Below are positions 1 through 8,743 of a stretch of 64,000 nt of DNA, piece after piece. The position numbers and the translations under genes were made by a program. How positions within the stretch are numbered: position 1 is the stretch's first letter; each line of letters begins with the position of its first letter. The notes beneath the pieces were generated by a model. It worked only from the letters and a program-made list of their open reading frames with translations. It was not told where the DNA came from and ran no database searches. The DNA comes from DATLZU01 sp051293835 (GTDB lineage: Bacteria > Nitrospirota > Nitrospiria > Nitrospirales > Nitrospiraceae). Location: NCBI GenBank assembly GCA_051293835.1, contig JBPKMA010000002.1:248001-312000 (forward strand), written 5' to 3'.

Positions 1-26
1 GCTCCCCCCGTCACCAAGACTTTCAT
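1..26 (-). CDS. NAD-dependent epimerase/dehydratase, N-terminal fragment
   Basis: Only the first nine codons lie in the window, the rest runs off the left edge. They read MKVLVTGGA, the classic opening of a Rossmann-fold nucleotide-sugar epimerase or dehydratase (beta strand followed by the glycine-rich NAD loop). The ATG at 26-24 is preceded by a strong ribosome binding site, GAGAGGAG, six bases upstream (plus coordinates about 32-39). The extended SDR family is well known for this start; which sugar or other substrate is used cannot be told from nine residues. The gene would be transcribed in the same direction as tlyA, 136 bases upstream of it. Confidence 0.6.
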
Positions 27-162
27 GCCGCTCCTCTCATGAAAGATATCTGTCGCCGCCTTTCGGCGTCGAGTTTTGCGCCCGCCGTGGCTATGGTTAC
101 CGCTCAGATAGCACCAGCCCCGCTCCTAAACCTCGGGTCACGGCACCTCATGCGCTAACCCG

Positions 163-945
163 TCAACTACCAGGGATCTCCAACGCCGGGCTCACTAGCC
201 GCTTAAGCCCCAGCAAAATCTCGCGGTTCCCCTTCTGCCCTAAGACCGGGGAGTCAAGAGTTCCCAGCGGCGTCAAACCTAACTCTCTAGCAAGCGCGAT
301 GATTTTCTCCGCGGCCGCGCGTCGCCGCCCGTCGTCCCTGACGACGCCCCCGCGGCCGACCTGTCCGCGCCCTACTTCAAACTGCGGTTTGACCAAGGCA
401 ACGACGGACGCCTCACTTGCCAGAAAGCGGAGGACGCACGGCAGCACCAAAGTGAGCGAGATGAACGATACATCGATGACCGCCAAGTCGATGAGATCGG
501 GCACCAAGGCGAGCGGCAGGTGGCGGATATTGTGCCGTTCCAACACGACGACTCGCGGGTCTTGGCGAAGCCGCCAAGCCAGCTGCCCATATCCGACATC
601 GACAGCATACACCCGTCTCGCTCCTCGCTGAAGGAGGCAATCGGTGAAGCCTCCGGTCGAGCATCCCACATCCAATGCAATGAGTCCTCGAGGATCGATC
701 TGAAACGCGTCCAGCGCCGCGACGAGCTTGTCTCCGCCTCGGCTCACAAAAGGTCCCCTACGCTGCGTCAGCTCGATCTTCGCATCGATCGGAACCAGTT
801 TGGCTTGTTTGTTGACAGGAACGCCGTCCACCCTGACCGCTCCCGCCAAAATAAGGCGGCTGGCCAGTTCGCGGCTTTCTACAAACCCTCGCGTCACAAG
901 CATGCGATCCAGACGTTCCCGGGCTGGAGTCAGCTTCTGGGTCAT
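163..945 (-). CDS. tlyA: TlyA-type rRNA methyltransferase (S4 plus FtsJ domains)
   Basis: Predicted SAM-dependent 2'-O-methyltransferase of the TlyA/hemolysin A family, which methylates cytidines in 16S and sometimes 23S rRNA. The 260-residue protein has an N-terminal S4 RNA-binding domain (about residues 10-70) and an FtsJ-like Rossmann methyltransferase domain with the SAM motif LDVGCSTGGFTD (about 91-102), a DVSFIS motif and the KPQFEVG segment typical of the family. I chose the ATG at 945 because it gives the family length; a GTG at 981 would add 12 residues. It lies 55 bases after the xseB stop codon (19 if the GTG is used), so it is probably co-transcribed with xseA-xseB. The grouping tlyA-xseB-xseA is common in bacteria. 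Confidence 0.9.
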   Translation of the reverse strand: MTQKLTPARERLDRMLVTRGFVESRELASRLILAGAVRVDGVPVNKQAKLVPIDAKIELTQRRGPFVSRGGDKLVAALDAFQIDPRGLIALDVGCSTGGFTDCLLQRGARRVYAVDVGYGQLAWRLRQDPRVVVLERHNIRHLPLALVPDLIDLAVIDVSFISLTLVLPCVLRFLASEASVVALVKPQFEVGRGQVGRGGVVRDDGRRRAAAEKIIALARELGLTPLGTLDSPVLGQKGNREILLGLKRLVSPALEIPGS

Positions 946-999
946 GAAACAACAGGCGGAGAATCCGGAGGGCAATGGCACCTCGCCAGCGCCGAGGAG

Positions 1000-1257
1000 C
1001 TAGGAGGCTGAGGAGGAGTCCTCGTTCTCGTCGTCTTCCAAGGTGAATGCGTGGAGCCGCTTTTTCCCGTCCTTTTCCTGGACTAAGATTTCCACCTTGC
1101 GTTCGGCTTCATCCAACATTTTCAGACAGGTTTTGGAAAGACGAATTCCCTCTTCGAAGATCTTCAGCGACTCATCGAGTGGCAGATCGCCTTTCTCCAG
1201 CTCGGACACGATGGCTTCGAGTCTGGCCATGGCTTGTTCGAACTTGACCGCAGCCAT
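1000..1257 (-). CDS. xseB: Exonuclease VII small subunit
   Basis: Small helical subunit (85 residues) of exonuclease VII, which degrades single-stranded DNA together with XseA. The hallmark stretch FEQAMARLEAIVSELE near the N-terminus followed by the DEAERKVE segment identifies the family; the acidic, serine-rich tail is usual. The ATG at 1257 has the ribosome binding site GAGGAG just upstream. It follows xseA by 62 bases on the same strand and precedes tlyA, so the two subunits are made from one transcript. Confidence 0.93.
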   Translation of the reverse strand: MAAVKFEQAMARLEAIVSELEKGDLPLDESLKIFEEGIRLSKTCLKMLDEAERKVEILVQEKDGKKRLHAFTLEDDENEDSSSAS

Positions 1258-1319
1258 GAGGTTCTCCTCAAAACTCCTCCACGAGAATGAGCAGCATTAT
1301 ACAATTCCGTTGGAGGAGG

Positions 1320-2675
1320 TCAAGCCGAAGAATCAGGCCACGTTTCCTGCACAGCGCACAACAACCGGCCGACCGACAACGTGATTTGAACCTCGTCGCC
1401 CGTAGCCACGTCGTCAGCCCGTCGCACAAGGCGTCCGTCGGGGACTGTGTGTACAATACTATACCCACGCTTCAAGATCGCGAGCGGGCTGACACTCTCC
1501 AGCAACATTAGGCGAGATTGAAGCACCTGCCGCTTTGTACGGAGTACGGTATCCATCTGTTGCTTCAGACGCTTGAGCAGTTGGAACACCAGCGCGCACA
1601 CTTCCTTGAGAGGCGCAAGCGGACTCTGCACCAGCAAGGCGTGGCGGAAGGCTGACACCTGTTGACGCATTCCGGCGAGGGTCTTCCTCATCCCCATCAT
1701 CAGACGGACTCTCATGTCGTCCAGGCGCTGACTCTCGCGCTGCACTCGTAATCGCCCGCTCGCAAAGCCGCTCCGGCAGCTTTGCAGACGATTTGCCGCA
1801 GCGGTAAGACGCAACCGCATAGCACGGCGGGCGCGTTCCATTAATTCGTGCAGCCGCTCAAGGACCTCGTCAAGGACCGGTGCGACGGCTTCGGCCGCCG
1901 CAGAAGGGGTTGCCGCCCGGTAGTCGGCCGCAAAATCGGCCAACGTATAATCGATCTCATGTCCCACAGCGGACACTACCGGCACTTTGGACTCCGCAAT
2001 CGCCCGGACAACCACTTCCTCGTTAAAAGACCAGAGATCTTCCAACGAGCCACCACCCCGTCCCACGATCATGACATCGACCAGACCGGACAGGCTGAGC
2101 ATGCGAATCGCTTCCGCAATCCGCGCTGCCGCCCCTTCTCCTTGGACCGGTACAGGAGCGATGAGCACGTTCAGAATCGGACAGCGCCTGCGCAACACGG
2201 ACACGATGTCGCGCACAGCAGCTCCATCCAGCGAGGTCACCACACCCACCCTTCCCGGGAAAGCCGGCAGAGGCCGCTTTCTGTCCGGACTGAACAATCC
2301 TTCCCGCGCAAGGCGTTCCTTCAACTGTTCAAAGGCCAATTGCAGCGCTCCGAGCCCTTTGGGCTCGAGAGATTCGATCACGAGCTGGTACTCTCCACGC
2401 GGCTCGTAGACTGTGAGGCGGCCCCGGGCAATCACCTGCATGCCATCTCTCAGCGCAAAACGCAGGCGCAGCGAGGCGGAGCGAAACAGGACGGCCCGGA
2501 TTTGGCTGCTGTGATCTTTCAAAGTGAAGTAGAGATGGCCGGATCCCGGTGCACGGAGATTGGAGACTTCGCCCTCGACCCACAGATCAGAAAAACGAAC
2601 CTCGAGGAGGTCTCTGACAAGGATCGTCAGTTCGGAAACCGTGAGAACCCGTCTGGGAGGTTCACCCGGATACAT
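1320..2675 (-). CDS. xseA: Exonuclease VII large subunit
   Basis: Catalytic large subunit (451 residues) of exonuclease VII. An N-terminal OB-fold (about residues 10-110; LWVEGEVSNLRAPGSGHLYF) is followed by the exonuclease core with GRGGGSLEDLWSFNEE and VGHEIDYTLADFAADYRAATPS, both diagnostic, and then a long helical region that binds XseB. The length is normal. The start ATG at 2675 lies 37 bases downstream of the ymdB stop, consistent with one operon rny-ymdB-xseA-xseB-tlyA. The opposite strand carries a long spurious open frame here, a by-product of GC-rich codon usage. Confidence 0.95.
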   Translation of the reverse strand: MYPGEPPRRVLTVSELTILVRDLLEVRFSDLWVEGEVSNLRAPGSGHLYFTLKDHSSQIRAVLFRSASLRLRFALRDGMQVIARGRLTVYEPRGEYQLVIESLEPKGLGALQLAFEQLKERLAREGLFSPDRKRPLPAFPGRVGVVTSLDGAAVRDIVSVLRRRCPILNVLIAPVPVQGEGAAARIAEAIRMLSLSGLVDVMIVGRGGGSLEDLWSFNEEVVVRAIAESKVPVVSAVGHEIDYTLADFAADYRAATPSAAAEAVAPVLDEVLERLHELMERARRAMRLRLTAAANRLQSCRSGFASGRLRVQRESQRLDDMRVRLMMGMRKTLAGMRQQVSAFRHALLVQSPLAPLKEVCALVFQLLKRLKQQMDTVLRTKRQVLQSRLMLLESVSPLAILKRGYSIVHTVPDGRLVRRADDVATGDEVQITLSVGRLLCAVQETWPDSSA

Positions 2676-2711
2676 AGAGGCCGGTTCGGTGGCGCCGAAT
2701 CCGCGCAGGCG

Positions 2712-3491
2712 CTATTCGGCGATCCTGACGCGATGAATGGAAACAGCCTTGCCGAGCCGAGCGTCAAGCTCGATCAGGACCGCGCACAACAGGGCAGGCC
2801 CCGAGGCGACCTCGAACCGGCGAGGCATCCCTGTGAGAAATTTTTCGATCGCGAGTTCTTTCTTGATGCCAATCACGGAATGGATCGGGCCGGTCATCCC
2901 AATGTCCGTGATATAGGCCGTCCCTTTGGGCAAAATCTGCTCATCCGCCGTTTGAACGTGTGTGTGGGTGCCCACCACCGCCGTCACCTCGCCGTCCAGG
3001 AAGTATCCCATCGCCATTTTCTCCGAGGTGGCCTCCGCATGCATATCGACGAGTATGGCCGGAGTCTCACGCTTCAACCTGCCGACTTCCCGGCGGGCGA
3101 CTTGAAAGGGGCAATCCAGCGCGGGCATGTAGACGCGCCCCATCAGATGGAGAACCGCAAGCCGTTCCCCCTTCGGCGTATCGACTACGATACTGCCCCC
3201 ACCCGGCACGCCGTCGGGATAATTGGCCGGACGCAGAAGCCGGGGCTCATGAGGAAAGAACCCCACAATTTCCTTCTTGTCCCAGGCGTGGTTGCCGGTC
3301 GTGATGACCGCAAGCCCCATGTCAAACAGCTCATGGACGAGGTCCGGCGTGATCCCGAAGCCGCCGGCAACGTTTTCCCCGTTACCGACCACCACATCCA
3401 CATTATGCTCGCTCATGACGCGGGGCAACGTCCGCGAAATGGCCCGCCGTCCGGGTTCTCCCATGATGTCGCCGATGAAGAGGACTTTCAT
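2712..3491 (-). CDS. ymdB: YmdB-type metallophosphoesterase
   Basis: Predicted 259-residue metallophosphoesterase of the TIGR00282/YmdB family; the Bacillus member hydrolyses 2',3'-cyclic nucleotides. Metal-binding motifs are all visible: GDIMGEPGR at the N-terminus (Asp8), GNGEN, TGNHAWDKKE and VGTHTHVQTAD. The gene sits 12 bases after rny, the same arrangement found in many bacteria where YmdB and RNase Y are linked functionally in RNA turnover. The start ATG at 3491 opens directly with the conserved beta strand MKVLFIGD, so the start is secure. Confidence 0.93.
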   Translation of the reverse strand: MKVLFIGDIMGEPGRRAISRTLPRVMSEHNVDVVVGNGENVAGGFGITPDLVHELFDMGLAVITTGNHAWDKKEIVGFFPHEPRLLRPANYPDGVPGGGSIVVDTPKGERLAVLHLMGRVYMPALDCPFQVARREVGRLKRETPAILVDMHAEATSEKMAMGYFLDGEVTAVVGTHTHVQTADEQILPKGTAYITDIGMTGPIHSVIGIKKELAIEKFLTGMPRRFEVASGPALLCAVLIELDARLGKAVSIHRVRIAE

Positions 3492-3503
3492 GGCCTTTCG
3501 TGT

Positions 3504-5081
3504 TTACTTCGCATATTCCACGAATCGGCTTTCCCTGATCACGGTTACTTTGATCTGACCGGGATAGGTCAGCTCCTGCTCGATCTTCCTGGCCAGATCG
3601 CGGGACAACTGAAAGGCTTCCGCATCCGTGAGATCTTCCTGTTTCACAATCACCCGGATCTCTCGCCCCGCCTGAATCGCGTACGCCTTCTGCACGCCTT
3701 TCATCCCAACCGCCAGCGCTTCCAGCCTTTCCAATCGCTTCACATACGACTCGAGCGCCTCCCGTCTAGCACCTGGCCTGGCGGCCGACAGGGCCTCGGC
3801 CGACGCGACCAGCACAGTTTCCGGACAGATCGCCTCCACTTGTTCATGATGCGCCGCGATCGCATTGACCACCTTGGGATCTTCACCGTAACGCTTGGCG
3901 ATGTCGGCGCCCAGCATAGCGTGGGGCCCTTCTTCCTCGTGGCTCACCGCTTTGCCGATGTCGTGTAGGAGCGCACCTCGCTTCGCCAGCTTCACGTCGA
4001 GACCCAGTTCAGCGGCCATGATCCCGCAAATGTAGGCCGCTTCCCGTGCATGATAGAGGTTGTTCTGTCCGTAGCTCGTTCGATACTTCAATCGGCCCAG
4101 GAGCCTGACCAACTCCGGATGAACACCCGACAGGCCGAGTTCGAAAATGATCCGTTCGGCTTCTTCGATCATCAGCTTGTCGATATCGGCCTTCACTTTC
4201 TCCACGATCTCTTCAATTCTGGTGGGGTGGATGCGTCCGTCCTGCATCAACCGCTCCAACGACACCTTGGCGATCTCGCGACGCAGCGGATCAAATCCGG
4301 AAATGATTACTGCTTCCGGCGTTTCGTCGATGATAAGATCGATGCCGGTGGCCGCCTCGATCGCGCGGATGTTCCGGCCTTCACGGCCAATGATGCGGCC
4401 TTTCATGGCGTCGTTGGGAATCGGCACTATGGAGATCGTCGCCTCCGAGACGTAGTCCCTGGTCACCCGCTGAATCGATCGGGCGATGATCTCCCTGGCT
4501 TCCCGTTCTGCGTTCTCTTTCGCTTCCTCAATCATTCGCTTCGCGATGCCGGTGGCTTCCAGGCGAACCTGGCTCTCGAGATCCTGCAACAATTGCCGTT
4601 TAGCCTCTTCCGCTGTCATCCCCGCGACCCGTTCCAGCGCTTCTTGATGTTCCTTGGCGGCCTGCGCACACGCCCGTTCTCTCTGAACCAGGCCTTCCTC
4701 GCGCCTGAGCAACTCTTGCTCGCGCTTCTGGACTTCCTGCTCGCGTTTTTCCAGCATGCCGAGCTTCCGGTCGAGGATCTCCTCCCGCTGGACCAGACGC
4801 TTCTCCAGAGTAAGAATCTCGGCCGACCGGGCTTTCTGTTCCCGCTCGAACTCCGTTTTGGCTTGGAACACCCAGTCTTTGGCCTCGAGCTTGGCTTCCT
4901 TGATCAGGTTTTCCGCCTCACGTTGCGCGCCCAGCACAATCTGCCGAGCTTGTTCCTCGCTCTCGGCCTGCTTGGCCATCAATGACTTCCGTCGGACCAG
5001 TGCATACAATCCGGCTCCCGCGAGAGCGCTTAACAGCACCGTCGCCACGTATGCTAGTACGGTGAGAGAAATAACGTTCAC
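3504..5081 (-). CDS. rny: Ribonuclease Y
   Basis: Membrane-anchored endoribonuclease Y that starts mRNA decay. From the chosen start the protein has 525 residues: an N-terminal membrane helix, a long coiled coil rich in Glu, Arg and Gln, a KH RNA-binding domain (IIGREGRNIRAIEAATGIDL) and an HD hydrolase domain with the metal motif LLHDIGKA and AAHHEQVE. I chose GTG at 5081 because RNase Y normally begins directly with the membrane helix; a TTG at 5144 would add 21 unusual residues and has no visible ribosome binding site. Upstream come the 6S-like region and zapA; downstream is ymdB. Confidence 0.93.
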   Translation of the reverse strand: MNVISLTVLAYVATVLLSALAGAGLYALVRRKSLMAKQAESEEQARQIVLGAQREAENLIKEAKLEAKDWVFQAKTEFEREQKARSAEILTLEKRLVQREEILDRKLGMLEKREQEVQKREQELLRREEGLVQRERACAQAAKEHQEALERVAGMTAEEAKRQLLQDLESQVRLEATGIAKRMIEEAKENAEREAREIIARSIQRVTRDYVSEATISIVPIPNDAMKGRIIGREGRNIRAIEAATGIDLIIDETPEAVIISGFDPLRREIAKVSLERLMQDGRIHPTRIEEIVEKVKADIDKLMIEEAERIIFELGLSGVHPELVRLLGRLKYRTSYGQNNLYHAREAAYICGIMAAELGLDVKLAKRGALLHDIGKAVSHEEEGPHAMLGADIAKRYGEDPKVVNAIAAHHEQVEAICPETVLVASAEALSAARPGARREALESYVKRLERLEALAVGMKGVQKAYAIQAGREIRVIVKQEDLTDAEAFQLSRDLARKIEQELTYPGQIKVTVIRESRFVEYAK

Positions 5082-5229
5082 CCCCTTCTCGCTGACGCAC
5101 GGAGGTGTCAGCCATTGAAATCGGAGAAGAGGACGGCTCCGCAACGCTCGTCAGCCAGAGCGGCCGCAGATAGGCAGGATCGGATCGGACGGACAACCGA
5201 CAGAAGAAACGAAACCGACCGATGGGAAA

Positions 5230-5480
5230 GGCCGGCCAGGGCCGGACGGGCTTTATGGGAGGAGAAGGACGGTCGACTTGCGGTGATCCCGGGGACGTCC
5301 TCTGGCACAAAATGAAGCGCCGCCCCTTCGGGCACGTCTCACCCCGTTCCACATCGCGGTAGACCGATCAGACACCGCGACGGGAACCCGCTCATCCACG
5401 GGCTGTGGTTCAGGCAGGAAAAAGTGGAAGCCTGATACCGTCCATAACGGAAGGGAAGGCAGTGCCATCCGCATGAACCC
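5230..5480 (-). ncRNA. ssrS: Probable 6S RNA locus between zapA and rny
   Basis: The 585 bases between rny and zapA hold no convincing protein gene but are rich in inverted repeats. On the minus strand an arm GTTCC(N3)CGCGGT closes over a 13-base loop with ACCGCG(N4)GGAAC (5346-5387), and a later GCCC-GAAG-GGGC hairpin and CGGGG/CCCCG pairing suggest an extended, bulged rod, as in 6S RNA. A GC-rich hairpin near 5233-5248 could be its end. In other bacteria 6S RNA, the regulator of RNA polymerase, lies next to zapA, and in deltaproteobacteria between zapA and rny. The identification rests mainly on position; ends are approximate and I could not fold the sequence. Confidence 0.4.
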
Positions 5481-5666
5481 TTTTCCAAGCATCTCCAGGA
5501 TTACCGCACAGCACAGCATCATGTTCGCGATCGTCGTGTTCGTCGTCCCAATTCCCGACTTTCCAGTCCAGTCTCTCGTTTCTTACCGGCCGCCACATCC
5601 CTGATGCCTTTGCGGCCGACGCACCGTCTTCTCCACGGAAGACGATAGCAAAGGACTACGTGGAAT

Positions 5667-5975
5667 TCAAGATGAAACTTCCTGCGAGAGGAGCGACGGC
5701 ATCTCTTCTTCGATGCACTCCATGAGCGAGAGCATACGCCGTTCGACAGCCGCTTCTCCCTGTTGCCGCAACTGTTCGGATTGGAACAGTTGATGGGCAA
5801 TATTGATGGCAGCAAGGATCGCCAGCCTGGCAAGCGTTGCCGTCTTCATCCCTTTCGCCAGGGTCCGCATATGTTCATCAACGAAACTGGCAAGTCGGCG
5901 CACATACTGCTCGTCGGCGTCCCCGCGAATACTGTATCGCTGACCGTAGATTTCCACTTCGATGGTCTTAGTCAA
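5667..5975 (-). CDS. zapA: Cell division protein ZapA
   Basis: ZapA (102 residues) binds and bundles FtsZ filaments at the division site. The N-terminal segment VEIYGQRYSIRGDADEQYVRRLASFVDEHM is the family signature, followed by the long helix with ILAAINIAHQLF. Its start overlaps the end of the upstream coiled-coil gene by eight bases, indicating translational coupling. The start ATG at 5975 is fixed by the conserved N-terminus. The pair is under the strong promoter at 6260-6288. Confidence 0.9.
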   Translation of the reverse strand: MTKTIEVEIYGQRYSIRGDADEQYVRRLASFVDEHMRTLAKGMKTATLARLAILAAINIAHQLFQSEQLRQQGEAAVERRMLSLMECIEEEMPSLLSQEVSS

Positions 5976-6222
5976 GCGCCACCTCCCTTGAATCCTCCAG
6001 GCACTCGAGCGCGTCCATCTCGTCCAAAACCTTCTCGATTCTCGTCCGGATATCGTTCCGCTCGCGTTCCCACCGGCGATTCAGATCCTCTTGGATGGCC
6101 AGCCGTTCTCGTGTCGTTCGCAGTTCCTCCTCGAGCACGGCGTTTTTCCGTTTCAGTTCCTGAACTAACTTGACCAGATCGCGAATGCGAGTTTCGAGCG
6201 CGTCCAAGCTCTCCAACGACAT
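5968..6222 (-). CDS. ZapB-like coiled-coil protein
   Basis: An 84-residue protein that is almost entirely heptad-like coiled coil (LDALETRIRDLVKLVQELKR onward), acidic and basic by turns, without membrane segments. Position directly in front of zapA and its size suggest a ZapB-like division factor, as seen in deltaproteobacteria where a short coiled-coil gene precedes zapA. The sequence itself only shows the coiled coil, so the function is inference from context. I chose the ATG at 6222, eight bases after GAGAAG; the frame is open upstream but would run into the promoter region. Confidence 0.7.
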   Translation of the reverse strand: MSLESLDALETRIRDLVKLVQELKRKNAVLEEELRTTRERLAIQEDLNRRWERERNDIRTRIEKVLDEMDALECLEDSREVALD

Positions 6223-6259
6223 AGGCGGACTTCTCGTTGCGGAACTGCAAATCGCGGGC

Positions 6260-6288
6260 ACTATAAAAACTTCACCAGCGCTTGTCAA
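6260..6288 (-). promoter_or_regulatory. Sigma-70-type promoter of the zapB-like/zapA operon
   Basis: On the minus strand TTGACA (6283-6288) is followed after exactly 17 bases by TATAGT (6260-6265). This is a near-perfect housekeeping promoter, placed about 38 bases before the ATG of the coiled-coil gene. It probably serves zapB-like, zapA, the 6S-like RNA and perhaps rny. Confidence 0.75.
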
Positions 6289-6303
6289 GAAAGCAACACC
6301 GGT

Positions 6304-8574
6304 TCAGAACGCGCCGTTGTTGAGGCGGAGGTATTCGTGGTAACTGCGGAGGACTCGTTTCACGTATTGCCGGGTTTCTTGGTAAGGAATCGATTCGACA
6401 AATTCGTCTGCCTCCCGGCCTCGGTTCATCCCGATCCAGGCGTTGACCGCCGCAGGCCCGGCATTGTAGGCGGCGATGGCGTAGATCGGATTCCCCGAAA
6501 ACTGCTCCATGAGTTGCTCGAGGTATCGGACGCCGATCCGAATATTGGTCTCCTGATCAAAGAGATCTTCCCGTTTCAAACCGGGAACCCCCAGACGCCG
6601 AGCCACCTGGTTAGCGGTGGTTGGCATCACTTGCATGAGCCCGATCGCGCCCACACGCGAGACCGCTTGCCGGTCGTATTGGCTTTCCTCCCGAATGATA
6701 GCGGCCACGAGATACGGATCGACCCCCTTCGCGGCTTGCGCTTGAATAATGGGCAGAAACGCGGTGGGATAGGCGAGATTCCAAAGTGCGGAAGAAACGG
6801 CACCGCCACCTCGTTCCAATTCCTCCCGAAAATGCAGTCGAGCAAGCCGTAACGCTTGATGATGAGCGCCCGCTTCGCTCAACAGCGTGGCGAGAGCCAA
6901 CACCACTTCCTGAGTCCGTCCAAATCGTTCGGTCAGAGCGGCCAACTCCCTCGCAGCATCCTGATCCAAGCCTAGAATTTTCAACTCGACCGCCCGCCGG
7001 TACCTGGCTGCCCGCTCGATCTCCATGCGCCTGTCGAAAGGCAGCAGACCGAGGCCATCGGATGGGGAATCTATCGACACCGGTTGGGGAGCAGGCACCT
7101 CGGCCCGTTTCCGTGCCAACTGGCAGTAATAAGTAAACACATACCGCTGGCATACTTGCTGATACAGCTCCTTCGCCTGATTCTTGGAGCGTTCCTCGTG
7201 TTCCAACGCCCTCGCCGCCCAATACAGGGCCTGTGGTTCCCATTCCCTGTCTTTTGCGGCGGCCACCGCGTGAAACGTGTCACTGGCGTCGCGGAACCGG
7301 CCGATCCGATATTGCATCCATCCGATCCGCCAGAGAGCCTCGAGACGTTGCGACATCGATTCGCTGGTCTTCGCCGCTCGACGATACCGTTCGATCGCCT
7401 CAGCGTACCGAGCCTGATCCTCCAACCAGATCCCCGTAAAGAACTGCACGGTCGCTTTCTGTTCGGCGGACAGCGACGACTCGGCCAGCGACTGAGCCAA
7501 GCCGAGCAATTTTTCTCCCTCTCCTTCCCGTAGATAAATCCTGGCCAACCACACGATCGCCTCGTTCGATTCGGGAACCCGCTCCGCCCCCAACTCCCGG
7601 AACACGGTTTTCGCCTGGTCATACTGCTTGAGTCGCACGTAGGCGATCGCGAGTTTGAGCCGAGCCTCGTGCCGTCGAGGGTGTTGCGGGGCCATCGCCA
7701 GGAAGGCGCGCAGTTCCTCGATCGCTTCGGCATGCAGCGAAAGCTCCAGAAACGCCAGGGCGCGAGCGTACACGTCATCGGCCTGGGGCGACCAGGGCTC
7801 ACCGCCGATCCCGGAGCTCAGTCGCGATTGTGCCTCGCGGGCCTCAAGCATTTGAGGATACCGGCTCCATACTTGCCGCAAGTACGCCCGGCCCTCGGCG
7901 AATCGCCCGCCTCGAACGGCACAATCGGCCAAACGCAGCAGTGCCGACGGCGCGTCGGGATCTTTGTCGTTGAGCGCAAGGCCGTTGAGAAACCGAACGG
8001 TTGCTTCTTCACAGGACCCGGCCCGATACCACGCCTCCCCGGCGCGAAAGGCCGCGCGGCCGGCGAGCAACGTGTCCGGCACGGTCGAAACGATGGAGTC
8101 AAGCAGCACCGCCGCAGGCCGCGCATCGCCCGCTCGCAACAACGTTTCTCCCAACCAGAACCGCACATAATCATCCAGAACAGGAAAGTCCCGTTGGGCC
8201 GCCCGAAGAAATCGCAGTGCGGCGGCAGGCTCGTGCTCGCTCAACAGCACACCGATCAGCAGGCCGGCTCGCTTCGCCCACAAGGAAGCGGGATGTCGCT
8301 CCATAACCGCGCGCAGCCGATCGATCTTGGCCGAGAGCTGTTGGTCTCGACTGAGTAACACGTCGGCGTTTTCGTTGACAGCGACCGCGGATCGAAAACA
8401 GTCTTCGGCGGTTTCGCACGGGAACGGGGAAGCCGACTCTTGCACCCGTGTCTCCAGGGCAAGAGAGAACCCGTCAAGCGTCGGCAGGCAGGCCAGAGAG
8501 AGCCACAAGACGGTGTGACCACGCAGTCCCAGACGTATGAACCAACGTCGTGTGCGGAAAAGTGAAGAGAGCAT
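6304..8574 (-). CDS. slt: Soluble lytic murein transglycosylase with TPR-like repeats
   Basis: Periplasmic peptidoglycan lyase, 756 residues. After an N-terminal hydrophobic signal segment comes a very long helical superhelix of TPR-like repeats (roughly residues 50-570) and a C-terminal SLT catalytic domain with EESQYDRQAVSRVGAIGLMQ (the catalytic Glu in REES), NIRIGVRYL and YAIAAYNAGP. This is the Slt70-type architecture. I placed the start at ATG 8574 so that the signal segment is intact; two more in-frame codons upstream are possible and no clear ribosome binding site distinguishes them. A TATAAT-like -10 lies just upstream (8585-8590), so the transcript may have a very short leader. Confidence 0.9.
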   Translation of the reverse strand: MLSSLFRTRRWFIRLGLRGHTVLWLSLACLPTLDGFSLALETRVQESASPFPCETAEDCFRSAVAVNENADVLLSRDQQLSAKIDRLRAVMERHPASLWAKRAGLLIGVLLSEHEPAAALRFLRAAQRDFPVLDDYVRFWLGETLLRAGDARPAAVLLDSIVSTVPDTLLAGRAAFRAGEAWYRAGSCEEATVRFLNGLALNDKDPDAPSALLRLADCAVRGGRFAEGRAYLRQVWSRYPQMLEAREAQSRLSSGIGGEPWSPQADDVYARALAFLELSLHAEAIEELRAFLAMAPQHPRRHEARLKLAIAYVRLKQYDQAKTVFRELGAERVPESNEAIVWLARIYLREGEGEKLLGLAQSLAESSLSAEQKATVQFFTGIWLEDQARYAEAIERYRRAAKTSESMSQRLEALWRIGWMQYRIGRFRDASDTFHAVAAAKDREWEPQALYWAARALEHEERSKNQAKELYQQVCQRYVFTYYCQLARKRAEVPAPQPVSIDSPSDGLGLLPFDRRMEIERAARYRRAVELKILGLDQDAARELAALTERFGRTQEVVLALATLLSEAGAHHQALRLARLHFREELERGGGAVSSALWNLAYPTAFLPIIQAQAAKGVDPYLVAAIIREESQYDRQAVSRVGAIGLMQVMPTTANQVARRLGVPGLKREDLFDQETNIRIGVRYLEQLMEQFSGNPIYAIAAYNAGPAAVNAWIGMNRGREADEFVESIPYQETRQYVKRVLRSYHEYLRLNNGAF

Positions 8575-8743
8575 GGCGCGACACATTATAAAATAACAAA
8601 CTGACAAAGTAGCACCGCAAAGCATTGCTGTAACCAAGCAGGACAAGGACGTGTCGCTTCCACCGGAGAGGACGGATCTTCGCCGGCCGTCCTTGTCGCG
8701 GCAATTTTCTGTGTGTTAGGCTCCGTTCAGCGGAGCGTCACTG

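Noticed and set aside
1848..3968. A 706-codon open frame on the plus strand
   Set aside because: It runs antisense across xseA, ymdB and the end of rny, has no ribosome binding site and a His/Arg-rich nonsense composition; it is produced by GC-rich codon use of the true genes.
4050..4985. A 311-codon plus-strand frame inside rny
   Set aside because: Antisense shadow of the coiled-coil and KH part of RNase Y; no homologous pattern.
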